In this document: piece after piece, positions 24,987 to 32,503 of the stretch
Layout of the letters: the number at the start of each line of letters is the position of its first letter
Position numbering within the stretch: position 1 is the first letter of the stretch
Notes under the pieces: generated by a model
Seen by the model: only the letters and a program-made list of their open reading frames with translations
Told to the model about the DNA's origin: nothing
Databases searched by the model: none
Made by a program: the position numbers and the translations under genes
Assembly: GCF_019746015.1 (NCBI RefSeq)
Contig: NZ_JAIESM010000006.1
Span: 1-53,949 of the forward strand
Length of the DNA: 53,949 bases
Direction of reading: 5' to 3'
Source: Sphingomonas sp.
GTDB taxonomy: Bacteria; Pseudomonadota; Alphaproteobacteria; Sphingomonadales; Sphingomonadaceae

Positions 24987-26234
24987 ATGCGTTTGATCAG
25001 CCGGATTGCTGCCGCCCTACTCGCCGCCGGTCTTCAGGCGTGCGTCACTCAGCCGGTCACTGCACCCAACCGGGTTGCCCCAGCCGCCGCAGAGGTCCGC
25101 GCGCCCGTTACCATTCTGGTATCGATCGACGGGTTCCGCGCCGATTATCTTGCGCGCGGCGTGACGCCCAATCTGTCGGCGCTGGCCGATGCCGGCATTT
25201 CGGCGGCGATGCGGCCGAGCTTTCCGTCGATCACCTTTCCCAATCACTATACGCTCGTCACAGGGCTCCGCCCCGATCGCAGCGGCATTGTCGGCAACCG
25301 GATGGAAGACCCGGCCTATCCCGGCCAGCTGTTCACGATGCAGAGCGACCAGAGCTTCTGGTGGACCCAGGCCGAGCCGATCTGGGTGACGGCGGAAAAA
25401 GCGGGCATCCGCACCGCCACGATGTTCTGGCCGGGATCGAACGTCGATTTCGGCGGTGTGCGACCCAGCGACTGGCAGCAGTTCGCCGGCGCCGTCAGCA
25501 ACCGGCAGCGGGTGGACGCGATTATCGACTGGCTCCGCCGCCCGGCCGCCACTCGCCCCGCCTTCCTGACGCTCTATTTCGACGAGGTGGACCATGCCGG
25601 GCATGATTTCGGCCCGGACGATGCCCGTACCACTGCGGCGGCCGCGAGCGTCGATGCGGCAATCGGGCGGCTGCGCCAGGAGTTGGCGGCGCTGGGCCAG
25701 CCCGCCAATCTGGTGATCGTGGCCGATCATGGCATGGCGGCGACCAGCGCGGATCGCGTGATCCCGCTCGATCGCGTGGCGCCGCCGGGCAGCTTTCGCG
25801 TGATCACCGGCGGTCCCTATGCCGGGCTTGAACCGCAGCCGGGGCAGGAGGCAGCACTCGCTGCCGCGCTGCTGGCGCCGCATGATCATATGCGCTGCTG
25901 GCGGCGGCAGCAGGTGCCCGTGGCGCTGCACTACGGCCAGAATCCGCGCGTACCGAGCTTCATCTGCCTGGCCGATATTGGCTGGCTGATCGTGGAAAGG
26001 GCGCCGCCGCCCGACAAGCAGGGCAAGACCGGCGGCGCGCATGGCTATGATCCGGCCGCGCCCGAAATGGCGGCACTGTTTCTTGCCAGCGGCCCGGCGA
26101 TCCGGCCGCTGGGGCGCATTGCCAGCTTCGACAATGTCGACATCGCGCCGCTGCTGCGCGACCTGCTGGGGTTGCCGCCCGGCAAGGGGCTGGACGGCGA
26201 CGACGCGCCCTTTCGCGCTGCGCTCGGCCGCTGA
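24987..26234 (+). CDS. Lipoprotein type I phosphodiesterase / nucleotide pyrophosphatase
   Basis: A signal peptide with lipobox LQAC places the lipid-modified Cys at residue 19. The mature part is an alkaline-phosphatase-superfamily fold of the ectonucleotide pyrophosphatase/phosphodiesterase group: metal-binding VSIDGF (D48), the nucleophile region SITFPNHYT with T83, TGLRPDRSGIVGN, then DEVDHAGHDFGP, VIVADHGM and TGGAHGYDP, carrying the further metal ligands. It would hydrolyse phosphodiester or pyrophosphate bonds in the periplasm or at the outer membrane; the substrate is unknown. 415 residues is normal for this group. ATG at 24987 was chosen because it starts a proper signal peptide; an upstream ATG at 24957 does not. 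Confidence 0.88.
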   Translation: MRLISRIAAALLAAGLQACVTQPVTAPNRVAPAAAEVRAPVTILVSIDGFRADYLARGVTPNLSALADAGISAAMRPSFPSITFPNHYTLVTGLRPDRSGIVGNRMEDPAYPGQLFTMQSDQSFWWTQAEPIWVTAEKAGIRTATMFWPGSNVDFGGVRPSDWQQFAGAVSNRQRVDAIIDWLRRPAATRPAFLTLYFDEVDHAGHDFGPDDARTTAAAASVDAAIGRLRQELAALGQPANLVIVADHGMAATSADRVIPLDRVAPPGSFRVITGGPYAGLEPQPGQEAALAAALLAPHDHMRCWRRQQVPVALHYGQNPRVPSFICLADIGWLIVERAPPPDKQGKTGGAHGYDPAAPEMAALFLASGPAIRPLGRIASFDNVDIAPLLRDLLGLPPGKGLDGDDAPFRAALGR

Positions 26235-26316
26235 CGGATCATTCTGTCGGGGCGCAACCATTGCCCCCGGTTCCGATCACGCTAGGGTGGGGGCCGCAAC
26301 CCAGGAGTAACTCCCG

Positions 26317-26808
26317 ATGCTGATTGCCGCGCTGGCGCTGGCAGCCGATAGCTGCCCTGCGACCCCGCCTGTCTTGCCTCCACCCTTTGCCGGCTGGCAA
26401 CGCGGGGCTGCCGGCATGATGGCCTCGGCCGCGTCCGATGACCGCCGGGCGATGCCGCTGCCTCTTGGCCAGCGCGTTGAGGTGAAGCTGCTCAGCATGG
26501 CGTCGGTCGATTTCGATGTGGCGCCCGAGGGCACGGCGCCCGGCCGCGAGGGCGGGCTGCTGATGCTCGTGGTGCCGGCGCCCGGGCGCTACCGTGTGAT
26601 GCTCGGCGGCCCGGCCTGGATCGACCTGGTGGCCGCGGGCAAGCCGCTCGCCTCGGTCGGCCATGATCATGGCCCCGCCTGCTCGGGTATCCGCAAAATG
26701 GTTGATTTTCAGCTTGCCGCCGGCCGCTACACGCTTCAGCTTTCGGGTGCCCAGACGGCGACCATCGCCGTGATGGTGGTGCCGGTCGTGAACGAAGGAA
26801 ACCAATGA
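26317..26808 (+). CDS. Exported hypothetical protein upstream of MaoC (163 aa)
   Basis: A hydrophobic N-terminus (MLIAALALAADSC) that looks like a short signal peptide is followed by a beta-rich sequence with many Gly and Pro residues (GLLMLVVPAPGRYRVMLGGP; KMVDFQLAAGRYTLQLSG). The DHGPACSGIRK segment has a Cys and His that might bind metal or haem, but there is no known motif. AGGAG lies upstream of ATG 26317. The stop overlaps the start of the MaoC-like gene (ATGA), so they share a transcript. Function unknown. Confidence 0.55.
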   Translation: MLIAALALAADSCPATPPVLPPPFAGWQRGAAGMMASAASDDRRAMPLPLGQRVEVKLLSMASVDFDVAPEGTAPGREGGLLMLVVPAPGRYRVMLGGPAWIDLVAAGKPLASVGHDHGPACSGIRKMVDFQLAAGRYTLQLSGAQTATIAVMVVPVVNEGNQ

Positions 26809-27254
26809 TCTTTTTCGAGGATGTCGAGGTTGGCGCAGTTCAGCGCTTCGGCAGTTATCAGGTCACCCGCGAGGAAGTGATCGAGTTCGCCGGCAAATAT
26901 GATCCGCAGCCCTTCCACCTGTCGGACGAGGCGGCGGCGCAGACCTATTTCGGCCGCCTGTCGGCCAGCGGCTGGCACACCTGTGCGATGATGATGGCGA
27001 TGCTCGTGGAGAATATGAAGAGCCATCAACAGGCCAGCCTTGGCTCGCCGGGGCAGGACGAATTGCGCTGGCTGCAGCCCGTCTATCCGGGCGACACGCT
27101 CCACTGCGAGACCGAGGTGCTCGAGAAGCGCCGCTCGCAAAGCCGGCCGGAAATGGGCAGCTATCGCAGCCGCATCACCGTCAAGAACCAGCATGGCGAG
27201 GCGGTGATGACGACGGTCGCCATCGGCCTGATCCGCACGCGATCGGCCGAATAG
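26805..27254 (+). CDS. MaoC-like hydratase/dehydratase (hot-dog fold, 149 aa)
   Basis: A single hot-dog domain with the MaoC/R-hydratase pattern: VTREEVIEFAGKYDPQPFHL (residues 21-40) contains the catalytic Asp and His, followed by GRLSASGWHTCAMMM and DELRWLQPVYPGDTLHCETEV. Family members hydrate or dehydrate acyl-CoA thioesters. Size is typical for a single-domain member. Its start codon overlaps the stop of the preceding exported protein. No fatty-acid gene cluster is nearby, so the specific substrate is open. Confidence 0.85.
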   Translation: MIFFEDVEVGAVQRFGSYQVTREEVIEFAGKYDPQPFHLSDEAAAQTYFGRLSASGWHTCAMMMAMLVENMKSHQQASLGSPGQDELRWLQPVYPGDTLHCETEVLEKRRSQSRPEMGSYRSRITVKNQHGEAVMTTVAIGLIRTRSAE

Positions 27255-27321
27255 GCGGGCGACGCTTGCGCCTGCCAGCCGCGCGCGGCAGGGACGGGGC
27301 GACAGAATAAGGGAGGGTTGC

Positions 27322-29229
27322 ATGAAATTCTGGGCACTCGCGCTGGCGGGCATGGTGGTGGCGGGCCCGGCGCTGGCCGCGCCCAAGCAATATGGTGCGC
27401 TGGCAATCGACGCGAAGGGCGCGCGCATCGCGACCGTGGAGGGGGAGGGGCATGCCCGCGTCGTGCTGCGCGCCGCGGCGGACGGCCGGGTGCTCGACAC
27501 GCTCGATCCGTGCCCGGTGTGCAGCTATTCAGGGCTGACCTTTGCTGCGGACGGCGCGCTGGCATTTCTGGCGCGTGATCGCAGCGCCGGCACGGTAACG
27601 CTGGAACTGAGCCAGGGCGGCGCGACGCGACCGGTGGCCACGGTGAAGGGCATTGCCCAGACGCCGCGCTTTTCACCCGATGGCCGGCGGATCGCGCTGC
27701 TGGTGACGATCGGCGCGGCGAAGGAAGCAGGCGCGGCGCAGGCCGGGGTGCGCCAGGTCGGCGAGATCGGCGCGCGCAACGACGAGCAGCGCCTTGCCGT
27801 GTTCGAGCGCGGCGCGGCGGCGCTCGCTTCGGAGGCGATCAGCCCGGTCAGCCCCGCGGGCCGCTATGTCTATGAATATGACTGGCTGCCCGATGGCAGC
27901 GGCGTGGTGGCGACTACCGCGCTCGGCAATGGCGACGCCAACTGGTGGGTGGCAACGCTCGACCGGATCGATATCGGCAGTGGCGCCGTCATGACCATCG
28001 CGCGGCCCAAGCTGCAGATGAATTTTCCGCGCGTTTCGCCCGATGGTCGGACGGTTGCGTTCATCGGCGGGGTGATGAGCGATTTCGGCTCGGTCGGTGG
28101 CGATGTGTGGACGGTGCCGCTGGCCGGCGGCGCGCCCGCCAATCTGACCGAGGGGCAGAAGGCGACCGCGCTCAGCCTCGACTGGACCGATGCCGGCCTG
28201 CGCGCGGTGGTGCTGCGCGGCGACCAGATGCAGCTTGCCCCCGTCGGCGCACAGGGCTTTGGCCCCGCCGCTTATTCGGCCGCCGTCAACATGGCCGCGG
28301 GCGACGGGCGGGCCGCGTTCAGTGCCGATGGCCGCCATGCCGCCAGTGTCATCCAGAGCTTCACCGTGGCGCCGGCCATCCATGCCGGGCCGCTCAGCGC
28401 GCTCAAGCAGCTGACGCATGACAATGACGGCGAAAAGCCGCTGGTCAGCGCGCGCAGCCTGAGCTGGACGCAGGACGGCTTCACCTCGCAAGGGTGGCTG
28501 CTCGCGCCGGCAGGGGCAGACCCCGCCCAGCGCGCGCCGATGATCACCATCGTCCATGGCGGACCGGCGGCGGCGCATCTGCCCGGCTTCGTCTCGGGCG
28601 GCACCAATGCCCAGCTGCTGAAGGCGGGCTATTATCTGTTCCTGCCCAACCCGCGTGGTTCCTATGGCCAGGGTGAGGCTTTCGTCGCCGCCAACAAGCG
28701 CGATTTCGGCGGCGGCGACCTGCGCGACATTCTGGCCGGCATCGATGCGGCCGAGAAAGTGGCGCCGATCGACGATGCGCGGCTGGGGCTGATGGGCGGC
28801 AGCTATGGCGGCTTCATGGCGATGTGGGCGAACACCCAGACCAACCGCTTCAAGGCGATCATCGCGTCGGCCGGCCTCAGCAACTGGATCAGCTATTACG
28901 GCACCAACGGCATCAATGAATGGATGATCCCCTATTTCGGCAAGTCGGTGTATGAGGATTATGAGGCGTACAAGGCCGTCTCCGCCATCTATGTGATCGG
29001 CCAGGCCAAAACGCCGACCTTCATCTATGTCGGCGAGCGCGATATCGAGGTGCCACCCACCCAGTCGGTCGAATATTGGAACGGACTGAAGGCGCATGGC
29101 GTGCCGACCAGCCTGGTGATCTATGCCGAGGAAGGCCACGGCATCCGCAACCCGGCCAATGCCGCCGATGTGCAGCGCCGCACGCTGGAATGGTTCGGCA
29201 AATATCTGGGGGCCAAGCCGCAGCCGTAA
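27322..29229 (+). CDS. Secreted S9-family prolyl oligopeptidase-like peptidase (635 aa)
   Basis: Signal peptide MKFWALALAGMVVAGPALAA, then a WD/beta-propeller-like N-terminal region (about residues 25-360, with repeated SPDGR- and SADGR-type turns), then an alpha/beta-hydrolase domain. The catalytic triad can be located: Ser494 in GGSYGG, Asp574 in YVGERDIEV and His606 in EEGHGI. Predicted to cleave dipeptides or short peptides in the periplasm or outside. GGGAGG lies upstream of the ATG. Length is typical. It is followed by a pair of inverted repeats, not by a linked gene. Confidence 0.9.
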   Translation: MKFWALALAGMVVAGPALAAPKQYGALAIDAKGARIATVEGEGHARVVLRAAADGRVLDTLDPCPVCSYSGLTFAADGALAFLARDRSAGTVTLELSQGGATRPVATVKGIAQTPRFSPDGRRIALLVTIGAAKEAGAAQAGVRQVGEIGARNDEQRLAVFERGAAALASEAISPVSPAGRYVYEYDWLPDGSGVVATTALGNGDANWWVATLDRIDIGSGAVMTIARPKLQMNFPRVSPDGRTVAFIGGVMSDFGSVGGDVWTVPLAGGAPANLTEGQKATALSLDWTDAGLRAVVLRGDQMQLAPVGAQGFGPAAYSAAVNMAAGDGRAAFSADGRHAASVIQSFTVAPAIHAGPLSALKQLTHDNDGEKPLVSARSLSWTQDGFTSQGWLLAPAGADPAQRAPMITIVHGGPAAAHLPGFVSGGTNAQLLKAGYYLFLPNPRGSYGQGEAFVAANKRDFGGGDLRDILAGIDAAEKVAPIDDARLGLMGGSYGGFMAMWANTQTNRFKAIIASAGLSNWISYYGTNGINEWMIPYFGKSVYEDYEAYKAVSAIYVIGQAKTPTFIYVGERDIEVPPTQSVEYWNGLKAHGVPTSLVIYAEEGHGIRNPANAADVQRRTLEWFGKYLGAKPQP

Positions 29230-29274
29230 CGCCCGGGTGAAATCGCGCTAGAGTTGGTCCATTTCAAACTGAAT

Positions 29275-29358
29275 CCGTTCGTCCCGAGCGTAGTCGAGGG
29301 ACGCGGTTGCGGGCGTGATGCCAAGGCCACGTGTCTCGACTTCGCCCGACACGAACGG
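29275..29358. repeat. Inverted pair of REP-like elements
   Basis: Two related units of about 30 bp face each other: 29275-29305 starts CCGTTCGTCCCGAGCG, and 29329-29358 read on the minus strand starts CCGTTCGTGTCGGGCG. Each unit is itself an imperfect hairpin (GTCCC and GGGAC arms; GTGTC and GACAC arms), and the arm differences compensate within each unit. This is the head-to-head doublet arrangement of bacterial REP sequences. It lies in the gap between the S9 peptidase and CDF genes, where it may also act as a terminator. Confidence 0.7.
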
Positions 29359-29420
29359 TGATCGAATAAAATCGGGACAGACTCTAGCCCGCGTCGCCGG
29401 TGTCGGTTATCGCGCGGGCG

Positions 29421-30356
29421 ATGGCGCATTTCCACGCCCCGACCCCGCACGGCCACGCGCACAGCCATCCGCACAGCCATGTCGATGCGGCCGATTATGG
29501 CCGTGCCTTTGCCATCGGCGTGGCGCTCAACCTGTCGTTCGTGGTGGTGGAGGCAGTGGCAGGGCTGGCGGCGGGCTCGGTCGCGTTGCTGGCCGATGCG
29601 GGGCATAATCTGTCGGACGTGCTCGGCCTGCTGGTTGCCTGGGGCGGGGCACGGCTGGCCCGGCGGCGGCCATCGCCGCGCTTCACCTATGGCTGGCGGC
29701 GCACCACCATTCTGGCGGCGCTCGCCAACGGGCTGTTCCTGCTGGTCGCGACCGGCGCCATCGCGCTGGAGGCGGTGCAGCGCCTGCTCGCGCCGCAGCC
29801 GGTCGCCGGGCAGATGGTGATGGCGGTCGCGGCGATCGGCATCGTCATCAACGCGCTCACCGCCTGGCTGTTCGCGGCCGGGCGTGGGGCCGACCTGAAT
29901 GTGCGCGCGGCCTATCTCCACATGCTGGGCGATGCGGGCGTTTCCGCCGGGGTGGTGGTGGCGGGTGGTCTCGTATGGCTGACCGGTGCTTCATGGATCG
30001 ATCCGGTGACCTCGCTCGTGGTGGTTGCCCTGATCCTGTGGGGCACCTGGGGCTTGCTGCGCGAGGCGGTGGTGCTGGCGATGGACGCGGTGCCCAGCGG
30101 CATCGATGCCGCCGCCGTCGCCGCGACGCTGCGCGCGCTGCCCGGGGTGGAGCGGCTGCACGACCTGCACATCTGGGCGATGAGCACGACCGAGGTTGCT
30201 TTGACCGCGCGGCTGGTGATCCCCGGCGGCCATCCCGGCGACAGCTTTCTGCGCCGCGCCGCAGACCTGCTGCATGACCGGCACGGCATTGAGCACAGCA
30301 CGCTCCAGATCGAAATCGAGCGCGGCGATCCCTGCCGCCTGCACGGCATGGGCTGA
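29421..30356 (+). CDS. Cation diffusion facilitator (CzcD/ZitB-like metal exporter)
   Basis: The His-rich N-terminus (HFHAPTPHGHAHSHPHSH) is followed by six hydrophobic segments with the CDF metal site: DAGHNLSD in the second segment and HMLGD in the fifth. A C-terminal cytoplasmic domain (LRALPGVERLHDLHIW and later) is of the ferredoxin-like type. Expected to export Zn2+ or related divalent metals in exchange for protons. The ATG at 29421 was chosen; a GTG at 29400 is in frame and possible. It is the first gene of a tight cluster: the tgt start lies 3 nt after its stop. Confidence 0.9.
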   Translation: MAHFHAPTPHGHAHSHPHSHVDAADYGRAFAIGVALNLSFVVVEAVAGLAAGSVALLADAGHNLSDVLGLLVAWGGARLARRRPSPRFTYGWRRTTILAALANGLFLLVATGAIALEAVQRLLAPQPVAGQMVMAVAAIGIVINALTAWLFAAGRGADLNVRAAYLHMLGDAGVSAGVVVAGGLVWLTGASWIDPVTSLVVVALILWGTWGLLREAVVLAMDAVPSGIDAAAVAATLRALPGVERLHDLHIWAMSTTEVALTARLVIPGGHPGDSFLRRAADLLHDRHGIEHSTLQIEIERGDPCRLHGMG

Positions 30357-30359
30357 ACA

Positions 30360-31496
30360 ATGGCGCGGTTCGACTTCACCATCCACGCGACCGATGGTGC
30401 GGCGCGCACCGGCGAGATCGCGATGGCGCGCGGCACCATCCGCACGCCCGCCTTCATGCCCGTCGGCACCGCCGCCACGGTGAAGGCGATGAAGCCGCAG
30501 GATGTGCGCGCAGGCGGCGCCGACATCATTCTGGGCAACACCTATCACCTGATGCTGCGCCCCACGGCGGAACGGGTGGCGCGGCTGGGCGGGCTGCACG
30601 GCTTCATGGGGTGGGACCGGCCGATACTGACCGACAGCGGCGGCTATCAGGTGATGAGTCTCGCCGACCTCACCACCCGCAGCGAGGATGGCGTGACGTT
30701 CAAAAGCCATCTGGACGGTGCCCGCCACACGCTCAGCCCCGAACGCTCGATCGAGATCCAGCGCCTGCTCGATTCGGACATCATCATGGCGTTCGACGAG
30801 CTGGTGCCGACCAGCAGCACGCGCGACGTGCAGGCCGCTGCGATGGCGCGGTCGATGCGCTGGGCGCGGCGCAGCCGGGCGGCGTTCGACGCAGGCGGCG
30901 CCCATGCCGAGCGCGCGGCGATCTTCGGCATCCAGCAGGGCGCGCTCGATGAAGGGCTGCGCCGGCAATCGGCCGAGGCGCTGATCGAGATCGGCTTTGA
31001 CGGCTATGCCGTCGGCGGGCTGGCGGTGGGGGAGGGGCAGGCGGCGATGTTCGGCTGTCTGGACTTTGCGCCGGGCCAGCTGCCGGCGGACAAGCCGCGC
31101 TATCTGATGGGGGTGGGCAAGCCCGACGATATCGTGGGCGCGGTCGAACGCGGGATCGACATGTTCGACTGCGTGCTGCCCACCCGCTCTGGCCGCACCG
31201 GCCAGGCCTTCACCCGCAGCGGGCCGATCAACATCCGCAATGCCCGCTTTGCCGAGGATCAGGGCCCGCTCGACCCCGACTGCGCCTGCCCGGTCTGTGC
31301 GCGGTGGAGCCGGGCCTATCTGCACCATCTGGTCCGCGCAGGCGAAATTTTGGGCGCGATGCTGATGACGGAGCATAATCTTTTCTTCTATCAGGCACTG
31401 ATGAACGATCTGCGCGGGGCGATTCAGGCGGGGCGGCTGGCCGCGTTCGCGCAGGCGTTCAGAGCCAGTTACGCGCGTGAGAGGATGACAGCATGA
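30360..31496 (+). CDS. tgt: Queuine/preQ1 tRNA-ribosyltransferase
   Basis: A 378-residue TIM-barrel enzyme that exchanges guanine 34 for preQ1 in GUN-anticodon tRNAs, a step of queuosine synthesis. Visible active-site parts are D92 in [11 protein letters not shown], the nucleophile region [12 protein letters not shown] with D270, and the zinc site CACPVC, later Cys and LLMTEHN-like His ([10 protein letters not shown]). Full length. It starts 3 nt after the CDF gene and its stop overlaps the following small membrane gene (ATGA). queA, the next pathway step, is at 39405-40427 on the other strand. Confidence 0.96.
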   Translation: MARFDFTIHATDGAARTGEIAMARGTIRTPAFMPVGTAATVKAMKPQDVRAGGADIILGNTYHLMLRPTAERVARLGGLHGFMGWDRPILTDSGGYQVMSLADLTTRSEDGVTFKSHLDGARHTLSPERSIEIQRLLDSDIIMAFDELVPTSSTRDVQAAAMARSMRWARRSRAAFDAGGAHAERAAIFGIQQGALDEGLRRQSAEALIEIGFDGYAVGGLAVGEGQAAMFGCLDFAPGQLPADKPRYLMGVGKPDDIVGAVERGIDMFDCVLPTRSGRTGQAFTRSGPINIRNARFAEDQGPLDPDCACPVCARWSRAYLHHLVRAGEILGAMLMTEHNLFFYQALMNDLRGAIQAGRLAAFAQAFRASYARERMTA

Positions 31497-31690
31497 CCGA
31501 CCAGCCCCGACCCATCAACGAGATCGAAGTCGCCGCGATCAACGCCAAGAACATGGCCGAGGCGGCCGCGGCCCACCCCGAGGAGCCACAGGGCACATCG
31601 GTGCTGCCGATCGCCATTGGCCTGGGCATCGGCTCGGCGGCGCTGGCGGCGGCGCTGCTCTATGTGAACCACGCCCGCAAGAAAAAGTGA
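31493..31690 (+). CDS. Small single-span membrane protein (65 aa)
   Basis: An acidic N-terminal half is followed by one hydrophobic helix ([20 protein letters not shown]) and a basic tail ending HARKKK, indicating a single transmembrane helix with the C-terminus in the cytoplasm. The start overlaps the tgt stop (ATGA) and its stop overlaps the next start (GTGA), so translation is chained. No function known. Confidence 0.65.
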   Translation: MTDQPRPINEIEVAAINAKNMAEAAAAHPEEPQGTSVLPIAIGLGIGSAALAAALLYVNHARKKK

Positions 31691-32448
31691 CCGCGCAGCA
31701 GGTCGCGGCGGCGCGGCGTCACTTCAAGCTGATGGGTGGCGCGCGCGTGGAGACGGACCACGCGCAGATCGCGAGCGATCCCGGCCGCCCCAGCGTGTGG
31801 GATGCCAATCTTGCCTTTGCCAAGCCGGGGGCGGACCCGGCCCGCTTTCTGGCCGAGGTGCGCGAGCAGCTGGCGGGCGCGGACAGCCTGGTGGTGATTG
31901 CCGATGCGCTGACCGACCCGGCGATTGAGGCAGCGCTGGCGCTTGCCGGCTTTGCCGTGTGCCAGCAGCTGATCGAGATGGTCGCTGAGCGGATCGACCT
32001 CCCCGCGCCGCCGCCGCCGGTGTCGCTCATTCCCGTTGCCGATGACGCGAGCCGCGCGACCTTTGCGGCGCTGATCGAGGCCGACTTTGCCGAGGGGCGG
32101 CGCACCGGTGCGATGGACGCGGCGACGGCGGACGGCCTGATGGCGCAGATGCTGGGCCGGGCCGGCTATTATCGGATCATCATGTCCGGCGGTGTGCCGC
32201 AGGGCTATGGAATGGCGATGGTCTGTCCCGGCCGGCTGGGGCTGATCGAGAATCTGTTCACCCTGCCGGCGGCGCGGGGGCAGGGGCTGATGTCCGCCTT
32301 CATCGCAGCGGTGACCGAAGATTTGCGCGATGCCGGGTGCGACGCGGTGTTCCTGGACGCTCATGCCGACCAGCCGCCCAAGCAGCTTTATGCGCGGCTG
32401 GGATTTGTGCCGGTGGCGATGGCGCGGACCTGGGTGATGGCTGATTGA
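31687..32448 (+). CDS. GNAT-family N-acetyltransferase (253 aa)
   Basis: The C-terminal 130 residues fit a GNAT domain: the acetyl-CoA-binding loop is PAARGQGLMSAFIAAV (Arg-Gly-Gln-Gly pattern) and the last strand-helix is DAHADQPPKQLYARLGFVPV. The N-terminal half looks like a degenerate second GNAT lobe. The start is GTG at 31687, overlapping the stop of the small membrane gene. The substrate cannot be read from the sequence. It is the last gene of the CDF-tgt operon. Confidence 0.8.
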   Translation: MTAQQVAAARRHFKLMGGARVETDHAQIASDPGRPSVWDANLAFAKPGADPARFLAEVREQLAGADSLVVIADALTDPAIEAALALAGFAVCQQLIEMVAERIDLPAPPPPVSLIPVADDASRATFAALIEADFAEGRRTGAMDAATADGLMAQMLGRAGYYRIIMSGGVPQGYGMAMVCPGRLGLIENLFTLPAARGQGLMSAFIAAVTEDLRDAGCDAVFLDAHADQPPKQLYARLGFVPVAMARTWVMAD

Positions 32449-32503
32449 CAGGGCTAAATCACTCAGCGACATTTCGCTGAAATCCTATCGGAGGGGATGC
32501 CAG

